The notes under the pieces were generated by a model that had not been told where the DNA came from, searched no databases, and saw nothing but the letters and a program-made list of their open reading frames with translations. A stretch of 49,839 nt of DNA from an uncultured Verrucomicrobiales bacterium. GTDB lineage: Bacteria; Verrucomicrobiota; Verrucomicrobiia; Verrucomicrobiales; DEV007. Shown here one piece after another: positions 41,588 to 49,839 of the stretch (within the stretch, counting starts at the first letter, position 1; each line of letters opens with the position of its first letter). The DNA lies in NCBI GenBank assembly GCA_938082635.1, contig CALLLI010000066.1, forward strand, positions 1-49,839, given 5' to 3'. A program made the translations under genes and the position numbers.

Positions 41588-42967
41588 TTAGCCGATGATC
41601 CCATGCACGACTTTGCCGTGGACATCCGTGAGGCGATAATCGCGCCCCGAATAACGATAGGTCAGTTTCTCGTGATCGAGTCCTAGCAAATGTAGCATAG
41701 TTGCGTGGAGGTCATGCACATGCACAGGATCTTTGGTCGCGTGCATGCCGAATTCGTCAGAAGCTCCATGAATGTGACCGCCGCGCACGCCGCCACCGGC
41801 GAGGAGGGTGGAGAAGGCCGTGTGATGATGATCGCGACCTGCTTTGCTGTCGTTGCCTTGAGCGTAAGGAGTGCGACCGAATTCGCCAGTCCAGACAACG
41901 AGAGTGTCCTCTAGCAAACCGCGCAATTTGAGATCTTCAATAAGAGCGGCGGTGGCTTGATCACTGTCGGCACAGAGTTTGGCGTGTCCTTTGTTATGGT
42001 TGGCGTGAGTGTCCCAAGGTTGCGTGCTGTTGTCTTTCGTATAATAGACGCTGACGAAACGCACGCCGTTCTCGACGAGTCGGCGGGCCAGTAGACAGGA
42101 ATTTGCGTAAGAGGAATCCCCATACATCTTGCGGATGGATTCTGGCTCCTTGCTGACGTCGAAGACTTCGCTTGCTTCCATCTGCATGCGATAGGCGGTC
42201 TCCATGGATTGAATCTGCGCTTCCAATTGCTGATCTTCATCGCGCACTTTGAGGTGTTCCCGGTTCATCTTGGCCAGCAAATCCAAGTGCGCCCGCTGTT
42301 CGCCGTAGCTGTATCGCGGATTCTTGATGTTCCTCACCAGGCGGTCCACCTGCATGTCAGTCGTGGAGACGGTGGACGCTTGATACTGTGCAGGTAGAAA
42401 GCCACTGCTCCACAGTGCGGGGCCGACAACGATGCGTTTGCCAGGGCGCAACACGACGTAGCCTGGCAGATTCTCATTTTCTTGGCCGAGACCGTAAACG
42501 GACCAGGCACCGATAGAGGGTCGCGTTGGTTGCAAGTGGCCAGACTGCATCATGAGGAGAGCGGGCTCATGATTGGGAACGTTCGTATGCATCGACCGTA
42601 TGATGCAGCAGTCGTCGATCACACGACTCAGGTGCGGCAGGCTTTCACTGACATCAATGCCACTCTGTCCCGCCTTCTTGAAGGTGAGCGGGGAAGGCAT
42701 GAAGCCACTGCCCGAACTCTTCTTAAAGAGTTTGCCCGAAGGGTGCTCGCCTGCGTGGCGTGCTAGCGCTGGCTTAGGATCGAACGTGTCGACATGCGAC
42801 GGTCCCCCATTCATGAAGAGGAAGATCACGCGCTTGGCCTTGGCGGGAAGCTGTCGCGTCATGGCGCCCGATGAGAGTAATCCTGACATGCCTACCATGC
42901 CGAAACCGGCGCTCATCCGCCGAAGCATCGCGCGGCGAGAAAGTGAAGAAGGCTGGCCGAAGTTCAT
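41588..42967 (-). CDS. DUF1501 secreted protein (pair 1)
   Basis: This 459-residue Tat-exported protein (SRRAMLRRMSAGFGMVGMSG) belongs to the DUF1501 family, related in fold to alkaline phosphatase/sulfatase enzymes. Present are KRVIFLFMNGGPSHVDTFDPKP near residue 45, RSMHTNVPNHEPALLMM, LVVWTGEFGRTPYAQG and GRDHHHTAFSTLLAGGGVRG. Asp and His residues in GGPSHVD and GRDHHH would form the metal site. It starts 4 bases after the DUF1549/DUF1553 stop, and the two are the standard PVC-bacteria pair of unknown substrate. Confidence 0.88.
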   Translation of the reverse strand: MNFGQPSSLSRRAMLRRMSAGFGMVGMSGLLSSGAMTRQLPAKAKRVIFLFMNGGPSHVDTFDPKPALARHAGEHPSGKLFKKSSGSGFMPSPLTFKKAGQSGIDVSESLPHLSRVIDDCCIIRSMHTNVPNHEPALLMMQSGHLQPTRPSIGAWSVYGLGQENENLPGYVVLRPGKRIVVGPALWSSGFLPAQYQASTVSTTDMQVDRLVRNIKNPRYSYGEQRAHLDLLAKMNREHLKVRDEDQQLEAQIQSMETAYRMQMEASEVFDVSKEPESIRKMYGDSSYANSCLLARRLVENGVRFVSVYYTKDNSTQPWDTHANHNKGHAKLCADSDQATAALIEDLKLRGLLEDTLVVWTGEFGRTPYAQGNDSKAGRDHHHTAFSTLLAGGGVRGGHIHGASDEFGMHATKDPVHVHDLHATMLHLLGLDHEKLTYRYSGRDYRLTDVHGKVVHGIIG

Positions 42968-42971
42968 AGGA

Positions 42972-44723
42972 TCAGTCTAGGTAAAGCATTTCGTTCGAAC
43001 AGATCAAGACTTGAGCCAAGGCAGGCCAACGTTCTTCTCCTGAATCGAGGAAAGCTTGCGCCCGATGGCGCTCGTGTTCCTGGGGGAGTCTGGAGAGCAA
43101 GCTGTGGTAGAGCAGAGCGATTCCGTCGTCGGCTGCTTTAGCGTGTTGGCCTAACAAGGTGGCTTGCTCCAGAACGAACGGGTGATTGAGCAAATAGAGT
43201 TTCTGCGTGGTCGTCGTGGTGTCTCCTCGATCTGCTGCGTGGATGTTAGGATCTGGGTAGTCAAACTGCTCCAACACATCGTTGAGATCCAGCCGACTGA
43301 TCATCGCATAGACGGTGCGTCGTCGATTGTTCTCGTCTTCGATTTCTAAGGAGCGTCCTCCACGGGGATCGAGCGATTCCGAGGCTGTCAGGATGGCATC
43401 ACGCCACATCTCGAAGCTGAGCTTGCGGCGGCTCATGCGGCCAAGCCATTGGTTTGCTGGATCGCGCTCACCCAAGCTTGGACCTGATACGGACTCGCGA
43501 TGGAACGCGGTGGTCTCTATCATCTCGCGAATCATCCGCTTGATCGAGTGATGCTGATCGAAGGAGACGGCGAGGTCATCAAGTAAGTGAGGGTGGGTAG
43601 GGCGCTCTCCCAGGGCTCCAAAGTTACTTGGCGTGCTGACAAGTGCTTGGCCGAAGATCTCCTTCCAAAGGCGATTCACCATGACGCGGGCGGTAAGTGG
43701 ATTGTCAGGATGCACGATGGCCTCCGCTAGCTGTTTGCGTCCACTGCCTTCACCGAAGTCCTGGGGCTTCCCTTTCGATAGCGCCGTGAGGAATCCTCGT
43801 TGTACCTTATCTCCTTTCCGAGTCACATCGCCACGAATGAAGACAGGCAGGTTCTGAACCTTACCTTCCTTCACAATGTGTCGAGTATGGGCAGGCGCAG
43901 CGCCCTTCTTTGGTTTGCCGTCTTTGTCTTTGGCAGGTTCTTGGCCTGGCAAGGTCTCGTTCGACATTTCAGTGCTCGCAAAGACGCCAGCCATGGCGTG
44001 GTAGTCTTCTTTCGAAATGGGATCGTATTTGTGATCGTGACAGCGTGCGCACGCGACGGTGAGCCCGAGGAAAGATCGGGTCACGGTGTCGACGCGATCT
44101 TCCCACTCATCGGCCTTTACTTCGAGTCGTCCCCGGTTGTAGTACTTGGGACCGAGACCGAGAAAGCCCAAGGCATCCCGATCGGAATCGGCTTCGTGTA
44201 GGTCAGCGGCCAATTGAAAGCGTACGAAGTCGTCATAAGGCAGGTCCCGATTGAAGGCATCGATGACCCATTGGCGATACAGATGAGCATTGGGATAGGT
44301 GAGTGACTTGTTATCACCGACCTCATGCGCCTGGTCTTCGGCATAGCGTGCGATGGGGAGCCAGAAACTCGTTAGACGTTCGCCGTAGCCGTAGGAGGCT
44401 AACAAGCGATCTGCCCAACGCTGGCGCTTGTTAGGTTCTTCGTTTGCCAAGAAAGCTGCTTGGTCCTCTGCGGATGGCGGCAGTCCCGTGAGCACGAAGT
44501 GCAACCGACGGAAGAAAGCTTGATCGGTGGACTTGTTCTGGGGGGAAAGCTCGTTCTCAGCGAGCGCAGCATTGAGGAAGATATCCGAGCGAAGAGACGA
44601 AGGCATGGCCTTGCCTGACTCCGGCAGGCTGGGACGCGTGGGTGCTTGGAAAGCCCAGAACTCCTCCGCCGCATCAGCGAGGATGCAGAGCCAGCCCAGG
44701 AAGAGCATGCAGCGGAAGACCAT
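42972..44723 (-). CDS. DUF1549/DUF1553 secreted protein lacking the cytochrome-like domain
   Basis: The 583-residue protein has a signal peptide (CMLFLGWLCILADA) followed almost directly by EEFWAFQAPTRPSLP. DUF1549 (PSCyt2) covers about residues 60-240: FFRRLHFVLTGLPPS, and LTVACARCHDHKYDPISKED with a CxxCH motif. DUF1553 (PSD1) covers about 300-560: NPLTARVMVNRLWKEIFGQ, and the end SNEMLYLD. The N-terminal PSCyt1 module seen in the homolog at 46972-49236 is absent, and no frame upstream encodes it. It is translated just ahead of the DUF1501 partner. Confidence 0.88.
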   Translation of the reverse strand: MVFRCMLFLGWLCILADAAEEFWAFQAPTRPSLPESGKAMPSSLRSDIFLNAALAENELSPQNKSTDQAFFRRLHFVLTGLPPSAEDQAAFLANEEPNKRQRWADRLLASYGYGERLTSFWLPIARYAEDQAHEVGDNKSLTYPNAHLYRQWVIDAFNRDLPYDDFVRFQLAADLHEADSDRDALGFLGLGPKYYNRGRLEVKADEWEDRVDTVTRSFLGLTVACARCHDHKYDPISKEDYHAMAGVFASTEMSNETLPGQEPAKDKDGKPKKGAAPAHTRHIVKEGKVQNLPVFIRGDVTRKGDKVQRGFLTALSKGKPQDFGEGSGRKQLAEAIVHPDNPLTARVMVNRLWKEIFGQALVSTPSNFGALGERPTHPHLLDDLAVSFDQHHSIKRMIREMIETTAFHRESVSGPSLGERDPANQWLGRMSRRKLSFEMWRDAILTASESLDPRGGRSLEIEDENNRRRTVYAMISRLDLNDVLEQFDYPDPNIHAADRGDTTTTTQKLYLLNHPFVLEQATLLGQHAKAADDGIALLYHSLLSRLPQEHERHRAQAFLDSGEERWPALAQVLICSNEMLYLD

Positions 44724-44821
44724 GGCCAGAAAGAACCCCGAGCTTTGGATGCCGACTCTCTAGTGTCTTGGATTGGTTCCCCGGCTTTGACAGAGGGCTC
44801 GATCCTTGATCCAGTGGGTCC

Positions 44822-45520
44822 ATGCCGGTCGCTAACAGTTTTAAACTCTTTGGTCTAGATCATCTGGTTGCCTTGGCGCTGACGGTGGTCGTTGCTGCAG
44901 TGCTTGTCGTGATGGCGCGACGCCATGGCGAGGATCATCCGGTGGTGAACGGAGCATTGCAGGTGCTTGCCTGGTTGTTGCTTTTATCGTTTCCGCTGAA
45001 GTTTGCGGCGTTCTATTTCTCTGGCGCCCGCATGAACGAACATGCACTTCCGATGCACTTGTGCAATTGGGCGGCGATCGTCGGTGGGCTTGCGATTCTT
45101 ACCAAACGCCAGCTCTTCTGCGAGCTGCTCTACTTCTGGGGACTTGCCGCGACCTTGCAGGCGGTGATCACCCCCAACTTGCCCTTTGGATTTCCGCACC
45201 CCATCTTCTGCACCTTCTTCATCACGCACAGTGGCGTTGTCATCGCGGCGATCGTCGTTGCCTTTGGACTGCGTCGGTCGGCTGGGCCGGGTGGTGTGTG
45301 GCGTGCCTTTCTATGGTTGCAGGTCTACCTTGTTGTGGCGGTCATTGTGAACTCGCTGACGAAGGCAAACTACGGCTTCCTGCGAGAGAAGCCGACGATG
45401 CAGTCGCTCATCGATCACTTGGGTGATTGGCCCTATTACATTCTCGGACTGGAAGCTGTCGCTTTACTGTCGTTTGTGCTGCTGAACTTGCCGTTTGTTA
45501 GGAGGCGGCGCGTAGGGTGA
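44822..45520 (+). CDS. TIGR02206-type integral membrane protein (YwaF-like)
   Basis: This 232-residue protein has about six to seven TM helices and little else. The diagnostic part is MHLCNWAAIVGGLAILT and ELLYFWGLAATLQAVITPNLP, then FITHSGVVIAAIVVAFGLR and the TKANYGFLREKP loop, all typical of the TIGR02206 family of unknown function. It stands alone on the plus strand between the two DUF1501 pairs and converges with the second pair. Confidence 0.85.
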   Translation: MPVANSFKLFGLDHLVALALTVVVAAVLVVMARRHGEDHPVVNGALQVLAWLLLLSFPLKFAAFYFSGARMNEHALPMHLCNWAAIVGGLAILTKRQLFCELLYFWGLAATLQAVITPNLPFGFPHPIFCTFFITHSGVVIAAIVVAFGLRRSAGPGGVWRAFLWLQVYLVVAVIVNSLTKANYGFLREKPTMQSLIDHLGDWPYYILGLEAVALLSFVLLNLPFVRRRRVG

Positions 45521-45536
45521 CATTCCAATGTCGCCA

Positions 45537-45552
45537 CAACTTTGGAAAGTTG
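45537..45552. terminator. Hairpin between convergent genes
   Basis: The sequence caactttggaaagttg can fold into a 6-base stem with a 4-base loop. It lies in the 44-base gap between the convergent TIGR02206 and DUF1501 genes, so it could end transcription from both sides. The stem is AT-rich and lacks a T-tract, so this is tentative. Confidence 0.3.
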
Positions 45553-45564
45553 AGCTACGAATCG

Positions 45565-46968
45565 TTAAGCTAGGATGTCGTGGACGACGTTTCCATAAAC
45601 ATCCGTTAGGCGGAAATCGCGCCCGGCATGCTTGAAGGTGAGCTGCAGATGATCAATGCCTAGCAAATGCAGCATTGTCGCGTGAAGATCGTGGAAATGG
45701 ACTCGGTTCTCGACGGAGTAGTAGCCGAACTCATCGGTATTTCCGTATTGGATGCCGGGCTTCACCCCGCCGCCTGCCATGAACATGGTGAATCCGTGTG
45801 GGTTGTGATCGCGGCCATCGCGGCCTTGGGCTACTGGGGTTCGGCCGAATTCGCCGCCCCAGAGAACGAGAGTTTCGTCTAATAGGCCACGCTGTTTGAG
45901 ATCAGTGATAAGACCGGCGACTGGCTTGTCCATCTCTGCGGCAAGGCGGGTGTGATCGCTCTTGAGTTTGCTGTGCTGATCCCAATAGCCGTGAGTCGCT
46001 TGGACGAATCGCACGCCTGCTTCCGAGAAGCGTCGTGCGAGTAGGCACTGTTCGGCAAACTTGTTCGTGTTCTTCTCGTCGAGCCCGTAGAGCGCGCGAG
46101 TGGAGGCCGTCTCTGACGAAATGTCTTGGACCGTGGGTGCTTCCATTTGCATGCGGAAGGCAAGTTCGTAGGAGGCGAGTCGAGCTTCTAACGTGGCGTT
46201 ATTTCCAACGCGAGTCAGGTGGGCCTGATTCATCGACTCGAGGAATGCGAGTTCCTGTCGCTGTGCCTTGCGGTCCGTTTCGTCTCGTTGGATGAAGGGA
46301 ATCTGGAGGCGTTTGTCTTTGTTACGAGCGATACGTGTTCCTTGATAGTGTGCAGGAAGGAAAGAGGATGACCAAGCGTTGGCACCGCCGTGACCCATGG
46401 AAGGATTGATCGTGAGAAAGCCTGGCAGATTCTCATTCTCGGTGCCGAGGCCATATTGGATCCAGGAGCCCATGGCGGGGCGAGGAAAGGTATCCGAGCC
46501 TGTGTGCAGTTCTAACAAAGCACCGCCATGGCGGGAATTGGAACCGTGCATGGAGCGGATGATGCAGAGGTCATCCGCAATGTTGCCAATGTGAGGGAGG
46601 ATCTCACTGACATGAGCACCGCATTGGCCATGCTGCTTGAAGCGGAACGGTGAGCCCAACAAATTCCCTGTCTGGCCACTGACAATGCGTGGTTTGTCGA
46701 AGGGCAAGGGCTTGCCATCCAGTTTCGTGAGCTCGGGTTTGTGATCGAAGAGATCCACCTGCGAGGGACCACCGTGCATGAAGAGGAAGATGACGCGCTT
46801 TGCTTTGGGAGCGATGAGCGACGTCTTGGGCGCGAGTGGCTGGCTGCTACCCTGAGCCTGGCTGAGCAAGCCGTGGAAGGCGACTGCGCCGAAACCAGCG
46901 GCAGACTGCTGCAGCATGGTGCGGCGCGACAAGGGGAGGTTTCTTTGATGGCAAAGGGCGTGACGCAT
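45565..46968 (-). CDS. DUF1501 secreted protein (pair 2)
   Basis: This 467-residue paralog of the protein at 41588-42967 shares all landmarks. It has a Tat leader (SRRTMLQQSAAGFGAVAF), KRVIFLFMHGGPSQVDLFDH, RSMHGSNSRHGGALLELHTG, LVLWGGEFGRTPVAQGRDG and DHNPHGFTMFMAGGGVKPG, ending in FRLTDVYGNVVHDILA. It begins 3 bases after the stop of the large DUF1549/DUF1553 gene. It is somewhat longer at the N-terminus than pair 1. Substrate unknown. Confidence 0.88.
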   Translation of the reverse strand: MRHALCHQRNLPLSRRTMLQQSAAGFGAVAFHGLLSQAQGSSQPLAPKTSLIAPKAKRVIFLFMHGGPSQVDLFDHKPELTKLDGKPLPFDKPRIVSGQTGNLLGSPFRFKQHGQCGAHVSEILPHIGNIADDLCIIRSMHGSNSRHGGALLELHTGSDTFPRPAMGSWIQYGLGTENENLPGFLTINPSMGHGGANAWSSSFLPAHYQGTRIARNKDKRLQIPFIQRDETDRKAQRQELAFLESMNQAHLTRVGNNATLEARLASYELAFRMQMEAPTVQDISSETASTRALYGLDEKNTNKFAEQCLLARRFSEAGVRFVQATHGYWDQHSKLKSDHTRLAAEMDKPVAGLITDLKQRGLLDETLVLWGGEFGRTPVAQGRDGRDHNPHGFTMFMAGGGVKPGIQYGNTDEFGYYSVENRVHFHDLHATMLHLLGIDHLQLTFKHAGRDFRLTDVYGNVVHDILA

Positions 46969-46971
46969 GGC

Positions 46972-49236
46972 TTAGTCCAAGTAAAGAAACTCGTTCGAAG
47001 CCAGGATGACGCGGACAAAGGCCGCCCAGGCACCGTCTTTGGTGTAGCTTTCTAGAAAGACCTTCGCTCGGCTGAGTTCTCCGGAGGTGGCCTGGCGATT
47101 AAGAAGTTTCTTGTAGAGGTGATGGATTACTTCGGAGACAAAGCTGTCTGGGCGGGTAGCCGCGATGTTGCTCGCGGCCTGATGGACGAGCTCGCTGTTC
47201 ATCATGTAGAGGGCCTGAGGAGAGACGACGGAGTCACGGCGGTCTCCATTTGGTGCCGATGGGTCCGCCATATCAAAGGCGACGAAGGCGTCGTAGAGGG
47301 CACTGCGCACGATGGGCATGTAGACCGCGCGGCGAGGGTTCTCTAGATAGTCATTCAAGCGCGAGCGATTCACGTAGGCGCCTTGTTTGTCCTTGAGCAG
47401 TTGCCCGCCCATGGCGAGGTCTAACTGACCGGCGTGTGTCAGCAGAGTATCTCGCAAACTCTCGGCGCTCAGGCGCTGGCGTTCGTGTTGGCTTGGCATG
47501 ACGGTATTTGTGTCGATCTCTGACGTTTCACGGCCGCCGCTCGAACTCATGCTGTAGCGCGCTGAGGAAATCAGTAGGCGTTGCATGCGTTTGATGGACC
47601 AGTCGCCTCGGATAAGTTCCTGGGCGAGATAGTCTAACAAAGCGGCGTGGCGTGGTGTGGCTCCTAACTTGCCGAAGTTGTCCGTCGACGTGACGACGCC
47701 TTTGCCAAAGTGCCAGCGCCATAGGCGATTGGCCAAGACGCGAGCGGTGAGAGGATTGGCAGGGGAGCCGATCCATTGAGCCAACTCCAGGCGACCGCTT
47801 TGTTTGTCGTTAGGGATGGGGATGGACGTGTTGTGAAAGATCTCTGGAATCTGGCGGGGTGTGGATTCGCCTAGCGTCTGATAGTTTCCTCTCAAATGCA
47901 CAGGCACATCAGCCACATCGTCTTCGGTCACCGCCATGACGAGAGTCTTAGCGGGCGTCTTGGCTTCGAGAGCTTCCATGGCCGACTTGGCATTCTTGCG
48001 AGCTTCTTCGTCGAGTTTCTTGTCCTTGGACTGCTTACGCAGTTTCTCAATCTCACCGTGGGCCAGTCCGACGTCCTCTGGTGAGAGATCGTAGGTGTGC
48101 CACTGAGCCACCACTTTGTAGTTCACGAGGGTCTTCGTTGATTTGAAGATGCCTGCTAGACCGTAGTAGTCTTCGATAGAAACGGGATCGAATTTGTGAT
48201 CGTGACAGCGTGCGCAACCAAAAGTCATTCCTAGAAAGGCACGGCCTGTGGTGTCGACCTGCTCATCGACGATGTCCATGCGCATCTTCACCGGATCATC
48301 GCAGGCCAACATCTTTGGCCCCACGGAAAGGAAACCGGTTGCCACTTTGTGAGACATTTTTGACTCAGGTAGCAGGTCGCCTGCCAGTTGCTCAATAGCG
48401 AATTGATCGAAGGGCATGTCCGCATTGAAGGCGTCGATGACGTAGTCGCGATAGCGCCAAGCGTTCGTATACGCTTTGTTCTCATCCATCCCGTTGGAAT
48501 CTGCGTAGCGTGCCACGTCTAACCAATGCCTGCCCCAGCGTTCGCCATAGCGAGGTGAGGCTAACAAACGGTCGGCAAGTCGTTCACGAGCGTCTGGTCG
48601 ATCTTCTTCGGGATAGTTAAGCGCCGCTGGAGGAAGGCCTGTGAGCGTGTCTGTCAGTCTTCGTGTGAGGGCTGCTAGAGAGGTTTCAGGCGCTGGTGAT
48701 GCCTCTCGGTCTTTCCATTGGTCTAGCAGAAAGGTGTCGAGTGGTGAGCGGGCCCATTCTTTGCTTTGCGGTGCGGGTAACTTGGGAGCGCGGGGCGCTT
48801 GAAAGGACCAGAAGGCGCGTTCTGCATCCAGATCGCGTTCGGCAATGGGCTCCGCCGGTGACGGAATGGCCGTTTCCCGAGGATCATAGGCACCGTCTGC
48901 GATCCAACGCTCGAGGACGGCAATGTCTGCCTTTGCCACCTTCTTCTTCGGCGGCATCTGCAGATCGGGATCGCGGTAGAGCACCGCTTTTAGTAGAAGG
49001 CTGTCTTTCGGCTTTCTCGGAATCAGTGCGGGCCCTGAGTCACCGCCGACCTGCCATCCCTCACGATGATCCAGCCGCAGCCCGCCTTTGATATTGGCCC
49101 CTTCCTCTGCAGAATGGCATTCGTAACACTTGGCGACGAGCAGTGGTCGGACATGTGTCTCAAAGTAGGCCTCTGGGCTTCCCCACACCACGCCCGCTGC
49201 GAGCCAGAGTAAAGAAACGATACGGCCAGACAGCAT
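46972..49236 (-). CDS. PSCyt1-DUF1549-DUF1553 secreted protein
   Basis: The 754-residue protein has a signal peptide and then a planctomycete cytochrome C-like domain (about residues 25-125) with a heme-type motif KCYECHSAEE and the distal LQMPPKKKVAKADIAVLERW. DUF1549 follows (about 165-380, LTDTLTGLPPAALNYP, FGCARCHDHKFDPVSIEDYY), then DUF1553 (about 480-740, NPLTARVLANRLWRWHFGKG, SNEFLYLD). This is the full-length form of the family. The downstream DUF1501 gene is translationally adjacent. Two CxxCH motifs allow c-type heme attachment, but heme binding is inference. Confidence 0.9.
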   Translation of the reverse strand: MLSGRIVSLLWLAAGVVWGSPEAYFETHVRPLLVAKCYECHSAEEGANIKGGLRLDHREGWQVGGDSGPALIPRKPKDSLLLKAVLYRDPDLQMPPKKKVAKADIAVLERWIADGAYDPRETAIPSPAEPIAERDLDAERAFWSFQAPRAPKLPAPQSKEWARSPLDTFLLDQWKDREASPAPETSLAALTRRLTDTLTGLPPAALNYPEEDRPDARERLADRLLASPRYGERWGRHWLDVARYADSNGMDENKAYTNAWRYRDYVIDAFNADMPFDQFAIEQLAGDLLPESKMSHKVATGFLSVGPKMLACDDPVKMRMDIVDEQVDTTGRAFLGMTFGCARCHDHKFDPVSIEDYYGLAGIFKSTKTLVNYKVVAQWHTYDLSPEDVGLAHGEIEKLRKQSKDKKLDEEARKNAKSAMEALEAKTPAKTLVMAVTEDDVADVPVHLRGNYQTLGESTPRQIPEIFHNTSIPIPNDKQSGRLELAQWIGSPANPLTARVLANRLWRWHFGKGVVTSTDNFGKLGATPRHAALLDYLAQELIRGDWSIKRMQRLLISSARYSMSSSGGRETSEIDTNTVMPSQHERQRLSAESLRDTLLTHAGQLDLAMGGQLLKDKQGAYVNRSRLNDYLENPRRAVYMPIVRSALYDAFVAFDMADPSAPNGDRRDSVVSPQALYMMNSELVHQAASNIAATRPDSFVSEVIHHLYKKLLNRQATSGELSRAKVFLESYTKDGAWAAFVRVILASNEFLYLD

Positions 49237-49572
49237 TTTACTAGGAACACCGATGGACCGACGATGTCGCTCAGAGGCGATGATGACTCATCGTCATCAT
49301 TATCTCCCTTACCGTAATCGTCTTGCTCTTCATCTGGGAGAGGGGCGCTAGCCTCCGATGTTGTAGCTAGAACGTATCCGAAAAGGGGTATGGCCGGGTA
49401 TGCTCCCAATCTGATTTTCACTGGATTGATGGATTTTATAACGCATGCTTGCGTAGTGCATTGGTGAATTCCTAACCGAACTTGATCTATCACTGTCCAT
49501 GTATTTCAAAGGCTCTGCCAGTCTTGTCCGTACGTTTCTCTTCTGTTTTTGTCTCTGTAACATTCCAATTCG
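49237..49572. other. Upstream region of the PSD1 operon, no gene
   Basis: This gene-free stretch of 336 bases lies upstream of the large DUF1549/DUF1553 gene and downstream of a transposase-like remnant. It probably carries the operon promoter. The only structure I see is a hairpin at 49279-49301. Short overlapping open frames here have no credible start or composition. Confidence 0.45.
49279..49301. promoter_or_regulatory. Hairpin upstream of the PSD1 operon
   Basis: The arms gatgatgac and gtcatcatt (8 Watson-Crick pairs plus one G-T) flank a 5-base loop, about 43 bases before the start codon of the large PSD1-family gene. The position fits a 5'-leader structure or an operator. There is no recognised riboswitch class. 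Confidence 0.3.
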
Positions 49573-49839
49573 TTAGGAGACTTTCTGCCTTCCCCCGGGC
49601 AATCCGGCGTTCCATCTCTTGCCGTTCTCTTCCTCGTATTTCTGTTTCCGCAAGTTCACAATTTTTATTGCGTTGCAACTGATCACTTTCTCCAGGAACT
49701 CTCCTCGCACATTCTCAATTCCACAGGTGGCTAGCTGACCAAATCTCTCCGCTGCCTTCAACACCCCGATTCCCGATTCGGCTCCGTTGCGCTCTCTTCG
49801 AGCTTCCTGATAGGGCTCGGAATTCCACTTCTCTTCTCC
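49573..49839 (-). mobile_element. Probable transposase C-terminus, running off the window
   Basis: A frame with no stop from the window edge to TAA at 49573 encodes 88 residues. It contains EPYQEARRERNGAESGIGVL, FGQL, GIENVRGEFLEK, and the end NAIKIVNLRKQKYEEENGKR. The arrangement Glu-Ala-(Arg)-Arg-x-Arg-x-x-x-Glu, then Gly-rich, then a final helix with 'NAIKIVNL' resembles the C-terminal region of IS4/IS5-like DDE transposases, where the last catalytic Glu lies in RxxxE. Family assignment is by pattern memory only; no terminal inverted repeat is visible inside the window. Confidence 0.4.

Noticed and set aside
49023-49493. Minus-strand 156-codon ORF overlapping the start of the PSD1-family gene
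   Set aside because: Its overlap region is the alternate frame of a clearly conserved signal peptide and cytochrome domain, and the rest has no coding character.
1-49839. Many occurrences of GTTAG/CTAAC, often as TCTAACA
   Set aside because: By rough count they are not above the number expected for a 5-mer in 50 kb; many are simply Leu-TTA contexts in coding sequence.

Overview
The window reads as a dense chromosomal segment from a PVC-superphylum bacterium, most likely a Verrucomicrobiota member. The pointers are two DUF1501 / DUF1549-DUF1553 gene pairs, a zinc-ribbon Ser/Thr kinase next to an ECF-type sigma factor, secreted proteins of the 'SSDL..W' type, and a proteasome operon of the Gram-negative UBact type. 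No rRNA, tRNA or CRISPR array was seen.

1-8.1 kb (mostly minus strand): a complete prokaryotic ubiquitin-like conjugation and proteasome locus except for the ring ATPase. Read 5'->3' on the minus strand it is ECF sigma factor, dop (depupylase), a 60-residue UBact tag ending in Gly-Glu, prcB (beta subunit with Thr43/Asp59/Lys75, equal to mature T1/D17/K33) and prcA (alpha subunit). Neighbouring genes overlap or lie 4-9 bases apart. An oppositely oriented CYTH triphosphatase gene then separates this operon from a second run made of two paralogous membrane-anchored hypothetical proteins followed by pafA, the ligase. A Ser/Thr kinase gene is divergent from the sigma factor. Its frame continues, after a single amber codon, into a 240-residue ORF.

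10.2-20.8 kb: peptidoglycan recycling (M14 peptidase plus Mpl), a secreted pentapeptide-repeat protein whose last repeats are shifted out of frame, a CNNM/DUF21-CBS membrane protein, and an operon of a double amidohydrolase, a metal-site-degenerate amidohydrolase and a ferritin-like protein.

20.8-26.3 kb: a decaying accessory stretch. A secreted ankyrin-repeat gene is split by a 14-bp tandem duplication. A secreted thioredoxin-like gene has two in-frame stops, one exactly on the first Cys position of the CxxC motif. A Tat-signal galactose-binding-like gene carries several frameshifts. A small secreted protein of uncertain type follows.

26.3-41.6 kb: mostly housekeeping genes. These are an EEP-family lipoprotein, a tightly overlapping operon coaC-coaB-suhB-DUF3592, rarA, a voltage-sensor-like membrane protein with an S4 helix and coiled coil but no visible pore, a 993-residue proline-rich one-TM protein, a pterin dehydratase, a TPR protein coupled to metF, hisC and mnmE.

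41.6-49.8 kb: two secreted DUF1549/DUF1553 + DUF1501 gene pairs on the minus strand around a TIGR02206-type membrane protein. Only the second pair retains the N-terminal cytochrome-like domain. A probable transposase C-terminus runs off the right edge.
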